From: UBA12077 sp963665525
GTDB taxonomy: Bacteria > Bacteroidota > Bacteroidia > Bacteroidales > UBA12077
DNA: 64,000 bases
Assembly (NCBI GenBank): GCA_963665525.1
Contig: OY762280.1
Location: forward strand, 4,340,001-4,404,000
Direction: 5' to 3'
Shown: piece after piece, positions 42,299 to 49,753 of the stretch
Position numbering within the stretch: position 1 is the first letter of the stretch
Layout of the letters: every line of letters begins with the position of its first letter
Position numbers and translations under genes: made by a program
The notes under the pieces: generated by a model
What the model was told of the DNA's origin: nothing
Databases searched by the model: none
What the model saw: only the letters and a program-made list of their open reading frames with translations

Positions 42299-42832
42299 AT
42301 GAAAACAAAAAACATTTTCTTAATAGTTGCAATAGTTGGAATCATAGTAAGCGCATGCTCACAAAAATCAAATAATTCAACATCCAATAGTAAAAAAGAC
42401 GTTCAATCGCAAGAATATTATACTGTTGATGAAGTTCTTGAAAAAAGCGAAGATCTTGCTGGGAAGGTAGTTTATGTAAAAGGTATAGTTGACCATGTTT
42501 GTAAGCATGGCGGGAAAAGATTTAAAATTCTGAGTGAAGAAGGAAATTATGAGTTTAAAATCAGTCTTGGAGAAGAATTTGATCCTGCAGAAGAAACAAT
42601 AGTTGGTCAGGTAGCTTATGTTACAGGTAAGCTCATTGCTCAAGAAATGAATGCTGAAATGGTAAAAGTCTGGGAACAAAAAATACGTGAAAATCATAAA
42701 GGGGAAGAAGAAACAGATCATTTTAAAGAAGAAATAAAATTTGTTCAAACAGTTCATGAACAAATTATTTCGGGTAAAATACCTTGTTACTTAGCTTACT
42801 ATATTGAAGCCGAATCTTACTCTGTAAAATAA
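42299..42832 (+). CDS. OB-fold-like lipoprotein with a Cys/His motif
   Basis: 177 residues. Lipoprotein signal with Cys20 (VSACSQKS), a polar linker, then an OB-fold-like beta domain (about 45-120: LAGKVVYVKGIVDHVCKHGGKRFKI, EETIVGQVAYVTGKL). The segment VCKHGGKRF puts Cys and His next to a basic patch, a plausible metal site. A helical tail follows. It starts 13 bases after the receptor and ends at a strong terminator, so it belongs to the receptor operon. I do not recognise a named function. Confidence 0.75.
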   Translation: MKTKNIFLIVAIVGIIVSACSQKSNNSTSNSKKDVQSQEYYTVDEVLEKSEDLAGKVVYVKGIVDHVCKHGGKRFKILSEEGNYEFKISLGEEFDPAEETIVGQVAYVTGKLIAQEMNAEMVKVWEQKIRENHKGEEETDHFKEEIKFVQTVHEQIISGKIPCYLAYYIEAESYSVK

Positions 42833-42848
42833 TATCTGTAAAACCTAT

Positions 42849-42881
42849 AAAAAAGGAATCCTAATATTGGATTCCTTTTTT
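42849..42881 (+). terminator. Terminator of the receptor-lipoprotein operon
   Basis: 13-bp perfect stem AAAAAAGGAATCC / GGATTCCTTTTTT with a 7-base loop. Its T-rich right arm forms the tract. Confidence 0.92.
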
Positions 42882-42904
42882 ATAAATAATCCCTATGAAA
42901 AATT

Positions 42905-42928
42905 AAAATACCAAGTTGTAGGTATTGT
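42905..42928 (+). promoter_or_regulatory. HAHPY operator 3
   Basis: AAAATACC-N8-GGTATTGT. Same half-sites and 8-base spacer as 38529-38554. Its GGTATT ends 21 bases before the -7 box at 42948. TTG at 42925-42927 is the likely -33. Confidence 0.7.
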
Positions 42929-42947
42929 CACTTCAAAATAGATTTTG

Positions 42948-42955
42948 AACATTTG
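42948..42955 (+). promoter_or_regulatory. -7 box of third HAHPY gene
   Basis: AACATTTG, 7 of 8 to TAnnTTTG, four bases before the ATG at 42960, again predicting a near-leaderless transcript. Confidence 0.55.
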
Positions 42956-42959
42956 TATT

Positions 42960-43322
42960 ATGAAAATCTCGTTAAGGGACATATTAAAAAAAATAGGCGT
43001 TATTATAATGCTTTGCTTTGTTGGTTTAATGATTACGAATAAAGTTATGTATACACATGTACATAAGCTTGAAGATGGAAGCTTGGTTGTACATGCTCAC
43101 CCTTACGATAAACATGAAAATGAAGATTCTGAAGAAACACATCACCACTCGAATGCTGAATTGTATTTTTTACAAAGTTTTGAATTGTTATTCTTTGTAG
43201 CTGTTTTATCAACTGTAATAGTTTTCGGGGCATTAATTCTAAACTTATTTATTTGCAATATTGTAAAATACAAAGACACTTATATCTTATTGTCTTTAGG
43301 AAGATCTCCTCCGGTTTTATAA
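42960..43322 (+). CDS. His-rich HAHPY small membrane protein 3
   Basis: 120 residues from the ATG at 42960; an in-frame TTG 15 bases upstream overlaps the promoter. Helix about 12-31, His-rich loop (YTHVHKLEDGSLVVHAHPYD, then ETHHHSNAE), second helix about 71-100, and tail LSLGRSPPVL. It shares spacing and motif order with the proteins at 35491 and 38585 and is controlled by the same dyad. It stands between the receptor operon and the flavodoxin pair. Function not known; metal or heme handling inferred. Confidence 0.8.
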   Translation: MKISLRDILKKIGVIIMLCFVGLMITNKVMYTHVHKLEDGSLVVHAHPYDKHENEDSEETHHHSNAELYFLQSFELLFFVAVLSTVIVFGALILNLFICNIVKYKDTYILLSLGRSPPVL

Positions 43323-43450
43323 TTTCTCCACTATAATTTCAATCTTTTTTAAGAATAATTTAAGCGCTTTGTTGTCAGCTTTTATTTGTTATTAATCACA
43401 ATAAAGATTCATAACAATAAATGTTAACTCATTATAAATAATGAATAATT

Positions 43451-43795
43451 ATGAGTAATAGTATAAATCAGACAAAAAACGGCAGGATATTCCGATGTGT
43501 GTCGTGTAATAAAATACATATCGAATTTAATAACATTAATTTCAATTTTAACGATGAAGAATACGAGCATTTTGTCGATTACTTTAAAGATCTAGATGGA
43601 GAATTTTGGGAACTTGTTAATTCAAATTCAAATTATAAAAGAAAGATTATTGTTCCGGTAGGGCACAGAAATATTAACTTTTTACTTAACAATGAAGAAT
43701 TAGAAGAATTAAAAGAACTATTAACACATGCAATAATTAAAAATAAATCGATAAAGCTGATTAATAAATTTAAATACTCAATTTGTAATAATTAA
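43451..43795 (+). CDS. Small Cys-x-x-Cys protein upstream of flavodoxin (DUF6686-like)
   Basis: 114 residues, soluble, no signal. N-terminal FRCVSCNKIHIEFNNINF suggests a CxxC knuckle followed by beta strands; the rest alternates strands and helices. As far as I remember, the CxxC-x(I)H-x-(F/L)-x-N pattern matches small Bacteroidota proteins grouped as DUF6686, but this is from memory. It is five bases before the flavodoxin gene and hence co-transcribed. A redox or iron-linked accessory role is plausible. Confidence 0.65.
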   Translation: MSNSINQTKNGRIFRCVSCNKIHIEFNNINFNFNDEEYEHFVDYFKDLDGEFWELVNSNSNYKRKIIVPVGHRNINFLLNNEELEELKELLTHAIIKNKSIKLINKFKYSICNN

Positions 43796-43800
43796 AAAAA

Positions 43801-44307
43801 ATGAAAAAAGTAGGAATATTTTACGGTTCATCAACCGGTAATACAGAAACTGCAGCTAATCAAATTCAACAAGAATTAGGTGCTGATAATGCAGAAATAA
43901 AAGAAGTAACATCTGCTAATGCTTCCGATTTAGAAAGTTTTTCTAATATTATTCTTGGTTCTTCAACTTGGGGTATTGGCGATATACAAGATGATTTTGA
44001 TACCTTTTTAAATGAGATTGAAAAAGCAAACCTTGAAGGTAAGAAGATTGCTATATTCGGATTAGGAGACCAAGATGGTTATGCTGATTCGTTTGTTGAT
44101 GCAATTGGAATTGTTTATGAAACACTTGAAAATAAGGGATGTGAAATAGTGGGTAAAATACCAACAGATGGATATAGCTACGATGCTTCTAAAGCAGAAG
44201 TAGATAGCCAATTTGTTGGATTAGCTCTTGATGAAGATAATCAGGATAATTTGACAAATGAAAGAATAAAAAGCTGGGTTCAGCAATTAAAAGAACAGTT
44301 TAATTAG
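43801..44307 (+). CDS. fldA: Flavodoxin (long-chain type)
   Basis: 168 residues. FMN phosphate loop GSSTGNTE at residues 9-16, FMN-stacking regions SSTWGIGDIQDDF and FGLGDQDGYADSFVDA, and the loop insertion of long-chain flavodoxins. A cytosolic one-electron carrier that commonly replaces ferredoxin when iron is scarce, which fits the receptor-rich neighbourhood. Second gene of a two-gene unit with the CxxC protein. Confidence 0.95.
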   Translation: MKKVGIFYGSSTGNTETAANQIQQELGADNAEIKEVTSANASDLESFSNIILGSSTWGIGDIQDDFDTFLNEIEKANLEGKKIAIFGLGDQDGYADSFVDAIGIVYETLENKGCEIVGKIPTDGYSYDASKAEVDSQFVGLALDEDNQDNLTNERIKSWVQQLKEQFN

Positions 44308-44378
44308 ATAGTTTATTTATAGTACTTAGCACTTTAATTTCTGGCAATTTTAAAGCAAAAAGTAGTTCTTGAAAAGTT

Positions 44379-44425
44379 GGGGGAATTTGAACGTAAGCCA
44401 TTATTTAATAATCCCCCTTCTTTTT
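44379..44425 (+). terminator. Hairpin between flavodoxin and DUF2023 genes
   Basis: GGGGGA / TCCCCC arms (44379-44384, 44412-44417) with a long A/T-rich loop, followed by TTCTTTTTG. A terminator for the flavodoxin unit, or an attenuator in front of the DUF2023 gene at 44448. Confidence 0.6.
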
Positions 44426-44447
44426 GAATTTTTAAAAAAGTATATCA

Positions 44448-44843
44448 ATGAAAACATCATGTGCAGATTATAAATCGGGAGATATGCAAATTTTACTACA
44501 TCATATCTATGAATATAAAAAGGGACTGAGAAACCTTGTATTGCATACCATGAGTAAAGATCAGCAATATCTTGCCGAAGAACTCTTAATACGAAAAGGA
44601 ATTTATTATAAAATACAAGATGTAAATACGAGAAAGATTAATGTGTTTTTTGGGAAAAATCAATGTGTAAAAATAGTAGAATCGTTTAGAAATAAATCTT
44701 TGTCTGATTTTTCTGACGAACAAGATTTTATGTTAGGTATAATGTTGGGATATGATAGAGTTCAGCAATGTGACCGGTATATAAACCGCAAAGAACTTAA
44801 TGCCCAAGTAAAAGAGTTTGCCAGTTATCTAAATTCTAATTGA
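44448..44843 (+). CDS. DUF2023 family protein (flavodoxin companion)
   Basis: 131 residues, cytosolic. The pattern MQILLHHIYEYKKGLRNLVL ... INVFFGKNQCV ... DFMLGIMLGYDRVQQCDRY is that of DUF2023 (PF09633), known as a small alpha/beta protein encoded next to flavodoxin, for example beside fldA in Helicobacter pylori. Function is unknown in the family. Here it follows flavodoxin by 140 bases and may share its transcript if the hairpin at 44379 is read through. Confidence 0.85.
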   Translation: MKTSCADYKSGDMQILLHHIYEYKKGLRNLVLHTMSKDQQYLAEELLIRKGIYYKIQDVNTRKINVFFGKNQCVKIVESFRNKSLSDFSDEQDFMLGIMLGYDRVQQCDRYINRKELNAQVKEFASYLNSN

Positions 44844-44895
44844 ATTTAAAATTCTAGGCAGTTGTATTTAAGAAACCTAAATCAATAATTTATTT

Positions 44896-45063
44896 ATGAA
44901 CGAAATAACCCATATCAATCAAACACAGCAAAGTATACGAATATTCAGTATAGGGAGCCACAGCTTTTTTATTGAAGATTCTGAAAACTCAGGAACAAGA
45001 GATAAAAAAGTCAGGATAGCTTATCAACTTGGAAACGGAGAAATAATTTATGTTCCCGAATAA
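44896..45063 (+). CDS. Possible small protein (55 residues)
   Basis: ATG at 44896, TAA at 45061-45063. The product begins MNEITHINQTQQSIRIFSIG and ends GNGEIIYVPE, with a balanced composition and two strand-like segments. It fits neatly into the gap between DUF2023 (52 bases before) and the hemerythrin gene (21 bases after), on the same strand. I do not recognise it. Short length keeps confidence moderate. Confidence 0.5.
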   Translation: MNEITHINQTQQSIRIFSIGSHSFFIEDSENSGTRDKKVRIAYQLGNGEIIYVPE

Positions 45064-45084
45064 ATATAATTTGAAAAGATTTAT

Positions 45085-45840
45085 ATGAAAAAAAAGTTGC
45101 TTTTTAATCTTAAATCAAGGATGGCAGATATAATTCATGCCGATTATCGACTAATTCCTGTTATTGGAAGGTTTGGAATAGATTTCGGTTTTGGAAATAA
45201 AACCATTGAAGATGTTTGCGAAGAAAAGGGAATTAATGTTTGGTTTGTACTTGAAATAATTAATTCGTATCACGATAGTAATTATTTCCCTAAAAAAAGT
45301 TTGCAGGATTTTCCATCCAAACTAATCATTGATTACCTGTCTAATACACATGATTATTATTTGCGAGTTAAAATTCCTGAAATTCAAGAATATATTGATA
45401 AAATTGGACTTAAAGTGAAAGCAGAAAGTCATAAAAACATTGTTTTACTAAACGACTTCTTTAGTGAATATAAAGAGGAACTTAGATTACATCTGGAGAA
45501 CGAAGATAAGTATATTTTTCCGTACATTCTTGAGATTGAAAATGCTTTGAGACAAAAGGAAATTAGTAAAGAACTTTATGATAAGATTTTAAATAATTCA
45601 ATCAAGAACTACGAAAGAAATCATGATGATGTAGAAGTAAAGTTAAACGATTTAAAGAATCTGCTTATTAAGTTTATGCCACCTGTTTTATGCAAAGAGT
45701 TATGTCAGAATTTATTAATAGAAATATTTCGTTTAGAGTCTGATTTAGCAAATCATGCAAATATTGAGGATAAAGTGTTAATCCCCAAGGTTAAATTATT
45801 AGAAAAAAAGATATTTGAAATACGTGAAAACCAATCATAG
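45085..45840 (+). CDS. Hemerythrin-domain di-iron protein (RIC/ScdA-like)
   Basis: 251 residues. The N-terminal part (about 8-60, MADIIHADYRLIPVIGRFGI) resembles the ScdA/DUF1858 cap; the rest is a four-helix bundle with iron-ligand-like residues in order: His in THDYYLRVKIPE, His in ESHKNIVLL, His-x3-Glu in LRLHLENEDKYIFP, His in YERNHDDVE and His-x3-Glu in NHANIEDKVLIP. RIC-type proteins repair iron-sulfur clusters after nitric oxide or oxidative damage. The gene overlaps the downstream LuxR-type regulator gene, a hemerythrin-regulator pair. Confidence 0.85.
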   Translation: MKKKLLFNLKSRMADIIHADYRLIPVIGRFGIDFGFGNKTIEDVCEEKGINVWFVLEIINSYHDSNYFPKKSLQDFPSKLIIDYLSNTHDYYLRVKIPEIQEYIDKIGLKVKAESHKNIVLLNDFFSEYKEELRLHLENEDKYIFPYILEIENALRQKEISKELYDKILNNSIKNYERNHDDVEVKLNDLKNLLIKFMPPVLCKELCQNLLIEIFRLESDLANHANIEDKVLIPKVKLLEKKIFEIRENQS

Positions 45841-46429
45841 AATAAAAAAGGTTATAATTGCCTCGAATAATTATATTTATGGTCTTGGAATTAAAACCAT
45901 TCTTAGTGTTATTGGTATAAAACCAAAATTATTTGATGTTGAAACAATCGAAGAGCTGAAAGAATTATTAAAAGAACAAATATCTGCTTTATATATAATC
46001 ATTAATGAAGATATTTTACTTGGTAATTCTGAGCAAATAATATCCGAGATAAGAAAAATAGCTCCTGAGTGTCCTATAATGTTGTTGAAGAATAATCAAA
46101 GTAAAAATGATTCTGACATTTTCTGTATAAATTATGATGAGAGTCAATCGGAAATATTAAGAAAACTTGATAGTTTTTTCCAGGAAGATAAGCAAAAAAA
46201 TAAAAAACAGGAACAAACTTTGCTTAGCGAACGCGAAAAAGATGTTTTGAAAGAAGTGGCTCTTGGGTTATCAAATAAAGAAATTGCAGAGAAGTTATTT
46301 ATTAGTATAAACACTGTTATTACACACAGAAAAAATATAACTGAGAAACTTAGTATTAAAACAATTGCCGGACTAACTATTTATGCTATTATAAATAATT
46401 ACATTGATCCTGAAAAAGGAAATATTTAA
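45824..46429 (+). CDS. LuxR-type transcriptional regulator with degenerate receiver
   Basis: 201 residues from a GTG at 45824 (a TTG at 45815 is also in frame); it overlaps the hemerythrin gene by 17 bases, implying coupling. The N-terminal 120 residues have the alpha/beta rhythm of a response-regulator receiver, but the phospho-acceptor Asp is not at the usual position (ALYIIINEDIL instead of a D before the loop). The C-terminal HTH is canonical: LSEREKDVLKEVALGLSNKE ... SINTVITHRKNI. It probably responds to something other than phosphorylation, perhaps a signal passed by the di-iron protein. Confidence 0.85.
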   Translation: MKTNHRIKKVIIASNNYIYGLGIKTILSVIGIKPKLFDVETIEELKELLKEQISALYIIINEDILLGNSEQIISEIRKIAPECPIMLLKNNQSKNDSDIFCINYDESQSEILRKLDSFFQEDKQKNKKQEQTLLSEREKDVLKEVALGLSNKEIAEKLFISINTVITHRKNITEKLSIKTIAGLTIYAIINNYIDPEKGNI

Positions 46430-46553
46430 TTGAGTTTTTAGATTATTATAAAAATGAAACAAGCTGAAGAAATACGAATCAATTATTTAGTTAATTTTAA
46501 AGATTGATAATTTGAAAATACTTCGTACTAGAAAGATGTAAGAGAGATTAAAA

Positions 46554-46871
46554 ATGATTAAAAAGACTAAAAAGATTGTTTCATTATTAATGGTATTTGT
46601 ATTTATTATACCATTAACCGTTAAATCTTTAGATAGTTTTTTTCACGATCACCATCATAGTAAGCATAATTCAAAATTTGAATGCCAATTTCATGATTAC
46701 CACAAGAAATGTCCGATTTTAAATTTTGAGTTGTCCTTATCTTTATTGATTACTACAATTGTTGAAATTGCAAAGACATATTATTGCGATGAATTTATTA
46801 TAAATTACACTTCAGATTATTATTGTAAAAAACTAAAATATTCTTTCTTATTAAGAGCTCCTCCTTTGTAA
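46554..46871 (+). CDS. His-rich small membrane protein 4 (divergent)
   Basis: 105 residues. N-terminal helix about 8-24, then a dense His cluster (FFHDHHHSKHNSKFECQFHD, YHKKC), a second hydrophobic stretch about 58-75 and the tail SFLLRAPPL. It lacks HAHPY and has Cys residues instead (Cys44, Cys53), but shares the overall plan and the terminal R-x-PP with the three HAHPY proteins. It is 221 bases upstream of a TonB-dependent receptor gene, repeating the small-protein/receptor order. The shared operator is not visible upstream. Metal binding is likely from composition. Confidence 0.75.
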   Translation: MIKKTKKIVSLLMVFVFIIPLTVKSLDSFFHDHHHSKHNSKFECQFHDYHKKCPILNFELSLSLLITTIVEIAKTYYCDEFIINYTSDYYCKKLKYSFLLRAPPL

Positions 46872-47092
46872 AACAAATTTCAACTCAGGTTTAAAGTAAT
46901 TTATATAATTGTATAGAGCAAATCCATGTATTGGCAAAAAATATGGACTTATGTTTACTAATCTGTTATTAATATTCTGGATTGGTCTTGGAATATAGTC
47001 TTAATTACTAGGCAATTTTATTATTATAAGTAAACGATAGTTGGGATTTTTCTAAAAAGTAAATAATTAAAATAGCTCAAAATCGTAATAAA

Positions 47093-49309
47093 ATGAAAAA
47101 AATCTTTTTAGTTTTTTTTCTGATGTTTCTTTTTTTTAAAGTAAACGCTCAGAATCAAATCACAGGTAATGTATATGATAAGGATACAAAAGAAATAATG
47201 CCATACACAAATGTTTATCTTCCTCAATATAAAAAAGGAACATTAACAGATGAGAATGGAGAATTTTCGTTTGCCGATGTACCTACCGGGAAAATAAAAA
47301 TTCAGTTTTCGTATGTTGGATATAAAACTGAATTTAAAACAATCTTAGTTGATGACGAAGAAATAGTGTTGAATGTTGAAATGGAACCGACCGTATTACA
47401 GGCAGAAGATGTAGTGATTTCAGGAGGGACATATTCAACACAACATGAGAATGCTATTAAAATAGAATTGATTAGAAGTAAAGAAATTGCTGCTATAGGA
47501 GCACCAAATTTTATGGAAGCTATTTCAAATGTTCCTGGAGTAGATATGATCGTTAAGGGATCAGGTGTAGGGAAACCAGTAATTAGAGGTTTATCTATGA
47601 CCAATATTCTGATGTTGAATAATGGCGTTAAACTGGAGAATTTTCAATTTTCTGAGAATCATCCTTTTATAATTGATGAATTTGGAATTGATCGTATTGA
47701 AATAATTAAAGGCCCTGCGTCTTTACTTTATGGTTCTGATGCCGTGGGTGGTGTTATTAATATATTGAAAGAAAAACCGGCCCCAGTAAGGAAAATTCAG
47801 GGAGATTATAATATGCAGTATTATTCAAATACTCAGGGTATAGTAAGTAATTTAGGTATTAAAGGGAGCTCAGAAAATTTCTTCTGGGGTATCCGGGTTG
47901 GAGAAAAAAGTCATACTGATTACAAAGATGGAAATGATAATTATGTGCCCAATACACGTTTTAAAGAATATAGCTTTAAAGCGAATGTAGGTATTAATAA
48001 GTCATTTGGATTATTCCGTTTGTATTATGATTATAACCGCCCAAAACTGGGAATGTGTGTGGGAGATGTTATTCCTATAATCACAGAAAATGGAAGAAAA
48101 AATAAATATTGGTATCAGGATTTAACAAATCAGATTATTTCTACTCAAAATACATTGTTTTTAGGGAATTATAAAGTGGACCTTAATGCTTCTTATCAAA
48201 TGAATAACCGCAAATTACAAACTGATGAAAATAAACCTGCTTTTGAGATGGTAGATATGGATTTAAATACGTTTTCATATGAAATTAAGACATACCTAAC
48301 ATCAGTAGAAAATTCTGAATATATTTTAGGTTTACAAGGAGCAATCAAAACTAATCGTAATAATGAAGCTCCTAATCATGTGTTGCCAGATGCAGAAGTA
48401 AATGACTTTTCCGTGTTTGGATTAGCTCAATACACTTTTTGGAAAAATCTGAAAACGCAAGTTGGTATTAGGTACGATTTTCGTGCAATATCAACTGAAG
48501 CAGAACCAGGGAAAGATGCTGTTAATACAGATTATAGTGATGTGAGTGCTTCATTAGGGGGTACATACAAGGTGAGCAAAACCGTATTATTACGTACAAA
48601 CTTTGCTTCTGCCTACCGGACTCCAAATATTGCAGAATTAACGCAAAATGGCTTGCATGGGATGAGATATGAGCAGGGAAATCCCAACTTGAAATCCCAA
48701 CGAAGTTATGAAGCTGATCTGAGTGCTCATATTCACACTGAATCTTTGATGATTGATATTTCAGGCTTTTATAACTATATTAACGATTATATCTTTATTG
48801 CACCTACTGAAGATACAACATCTACAGGAAATAAAATATACAGGTATTCACAGATTGACGCTGAAATTTATGGTGGAGAACTGGCTGTTGATTTTCTACC
48901 TTTTGATTGGTTAAATTTAAAAACAGGTTATACATATTTGATTGGGAAACAAGATGATGGTAATTATTTACCATTTATTCCACAGAATAAACTTCGTTTC
49001 GAAATAAAAGTTCAAAAACAAACTATTCTTTTTTTAAAGAATAGTTTCTTCAAAATAGGAGGACTTTATGCTGATAAACAAAACTATCCTGCTATGTTTG
49101 AATCTGAAACAGATAGTTACTTCTTATTGAATACTGGAATAGGTGCAGATATAAAGTGTATTAACCAAACTGTTACTTTAGCTGTTCAGATTAATAATCT
49201 GTTAAATAATAATTATATAGATCACTTGTCTACTCTAAAAGAGATGAGTTATTATAATATAGGTAGGAATGTTAGTATTAATTTAAGAGTTCCTTTTGGA
49301 ATAAAATAG
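47093..49309 (+). CDS. TonB-dependent outer-membrane receptor (ZnuD-like features)
   Basis: 738 residues. Signal peptide ending VNAQ, a regulatory-like domain (about 22-110: ITGNVYDKDTKEIMPYTNVY), a plug with PVIRGLSMTNILMLNNG and DRIEIIKGPASLLYGSDAVG, and a barrel with RTPNIAELTQNGLH ... EQGNPNLKSQRS and IYRYSQIDAEIYGGE. The plug and late-barrel motifs resemble zinc receptors of the ZnuD group, and a His-rich small protein sits upstream; both suggest zinc or another divalent metal, though substrate assignment by eye is uncertain. It ends before a hairpin at 49328. Confidence 0.9.
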   Translation: MKKIFLVFFLMFLFFKVNAQNQITGNVYDKDTKEIMPYTNVYLPQYKKGTLTDENGEFSFADVPTGKIKIQFSYVGYKTEFKTILVDDEEIVLNVEMEPTVLQAEDVVISGGTYSTQHENAIKIELIRSKEIAAIGAPNFMEAISNVPGVDMIVKGSGVGKPVIRGLSMTNILMLNNGVKLENFQFSENHPFIIDEFGIDRIEIIKGPASLLYGSDAVGGVINILKEKPAPVRKIQGDYNMQYYSNTQGIVSNLGIKGSSENFFWGIRVGEKSHTDYKDGNDNYVPNTRFKEYSFKANVGINKSFGLFRLYYDYNRPKLGMCVGDVIPIITENGRKNKYWYQDLTNQIISTQNTLFLGNYKVDLNASYQMNNRKLQTDENKPAFEMVDMDLNTFSYEIKTYLTSVENSEYILGLQGAIKTNRNNEAPNHVLPDAEVNDFSVFGLAQYTFWKNLKTQVGIRYDFRAISTEAEPGKDAVNTDYSDVSASLGGTYKVSKTVLLRTNFASAYRTPNIAELTQNGLHGMRYEQGNPNLKSQRSYEADLSAHIHTESLMIDISGFYNYINDYIFIAPTEDTTSTGNKIYRYSQIDAEIYGGELAVDFLPFDWLNLKTGYTYLIGKQDDGNYLPFIPQNKLRFEIKVQKQTILFLKNSFFKIGGLYADKQNYPAMFESETDSYFLLNTGIGADIKCINQTVTLAVQINNLLNNNYIDHLSTLKEMSYYNIGRNVSINLRVPFGIK

Positions 49310-49327
49310 AATTCGTGCAATATGATT

Positions 49328-49354
49328 TGTTCTGTCGTGGATTACACGACAGAA
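49328..49354 (+). terminator. Hairpin terminator after third receptor
   Basis: Perfect 11-bp stem GTTCTGTCGTG / CACGACAGAAC with a GATTA loop, followed by a weak TTGTT tract. Confidence 0.75.
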
Positions 49355-49731
49355 CTTGTTATAAAGAAATAATATAGAAAATCCGCAATATTCTGCGTAT
49401 GATTAGTATTGTTGTTTAAACAACACAATCGAAGAATAAGAACATTAATCTTTAACATGTTCTTTGTTATTAGGATCATTTTCTCGCTTATTTAATTTTT
49501 ATTGAGTATTCTGAATTCATCATAAATTATGATTTGGTTTTATCAAAGTGCTATAAAATTGTATAAAAATTATTATAGAGTTTTCAGACAAATACCTTGT
49601 GTTAAACTCGTCTATAAACAAAAGAAAATACAATTCTGTTTCTTGTCTTTTCTGTAGGAAATAGAAAAACGACTATTAAAAAATCATAAGATTTCAGGAT
49701 TGTAAGAATAACTCATATGTCGTTTTTTTAC
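49355..49731. other. 377-bp intergenic region upstream of tetR
   Basis: No gene seen. It contains a 16-bp palindrome TGTTGTTTAAACAACA (49410-49425) and an inverted repeat AAGAACAT / ATGTTCTT (49438-49445, 49457-49464), whose GAACA/TGTTC halves echo the TetR operator core but with a longer spacer. No clear TAnnTTTG box is visible. Confidence 0.45.
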
Positions 49732-49750
49732 AAAAAAGAACAATGTTCAG
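49732..49750 (+). promoter_or_regulatory. TetR operator O1 in front of tetR
   Basis: AAAAAAGAACAATGTTCAG, core dyad GAACA-A-TGTTC, ending three bases before the tetR start codon. It is the exact reverse complement of 50387-50405. Confidence 0.8.
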
Positions 49751-49753
49751 TTT

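Noticed and set aside
47302..47604. Minus-strand open frame inside the third receptor
   Set aside because: It lies wholly within a clear coding gene and has no features of its own.
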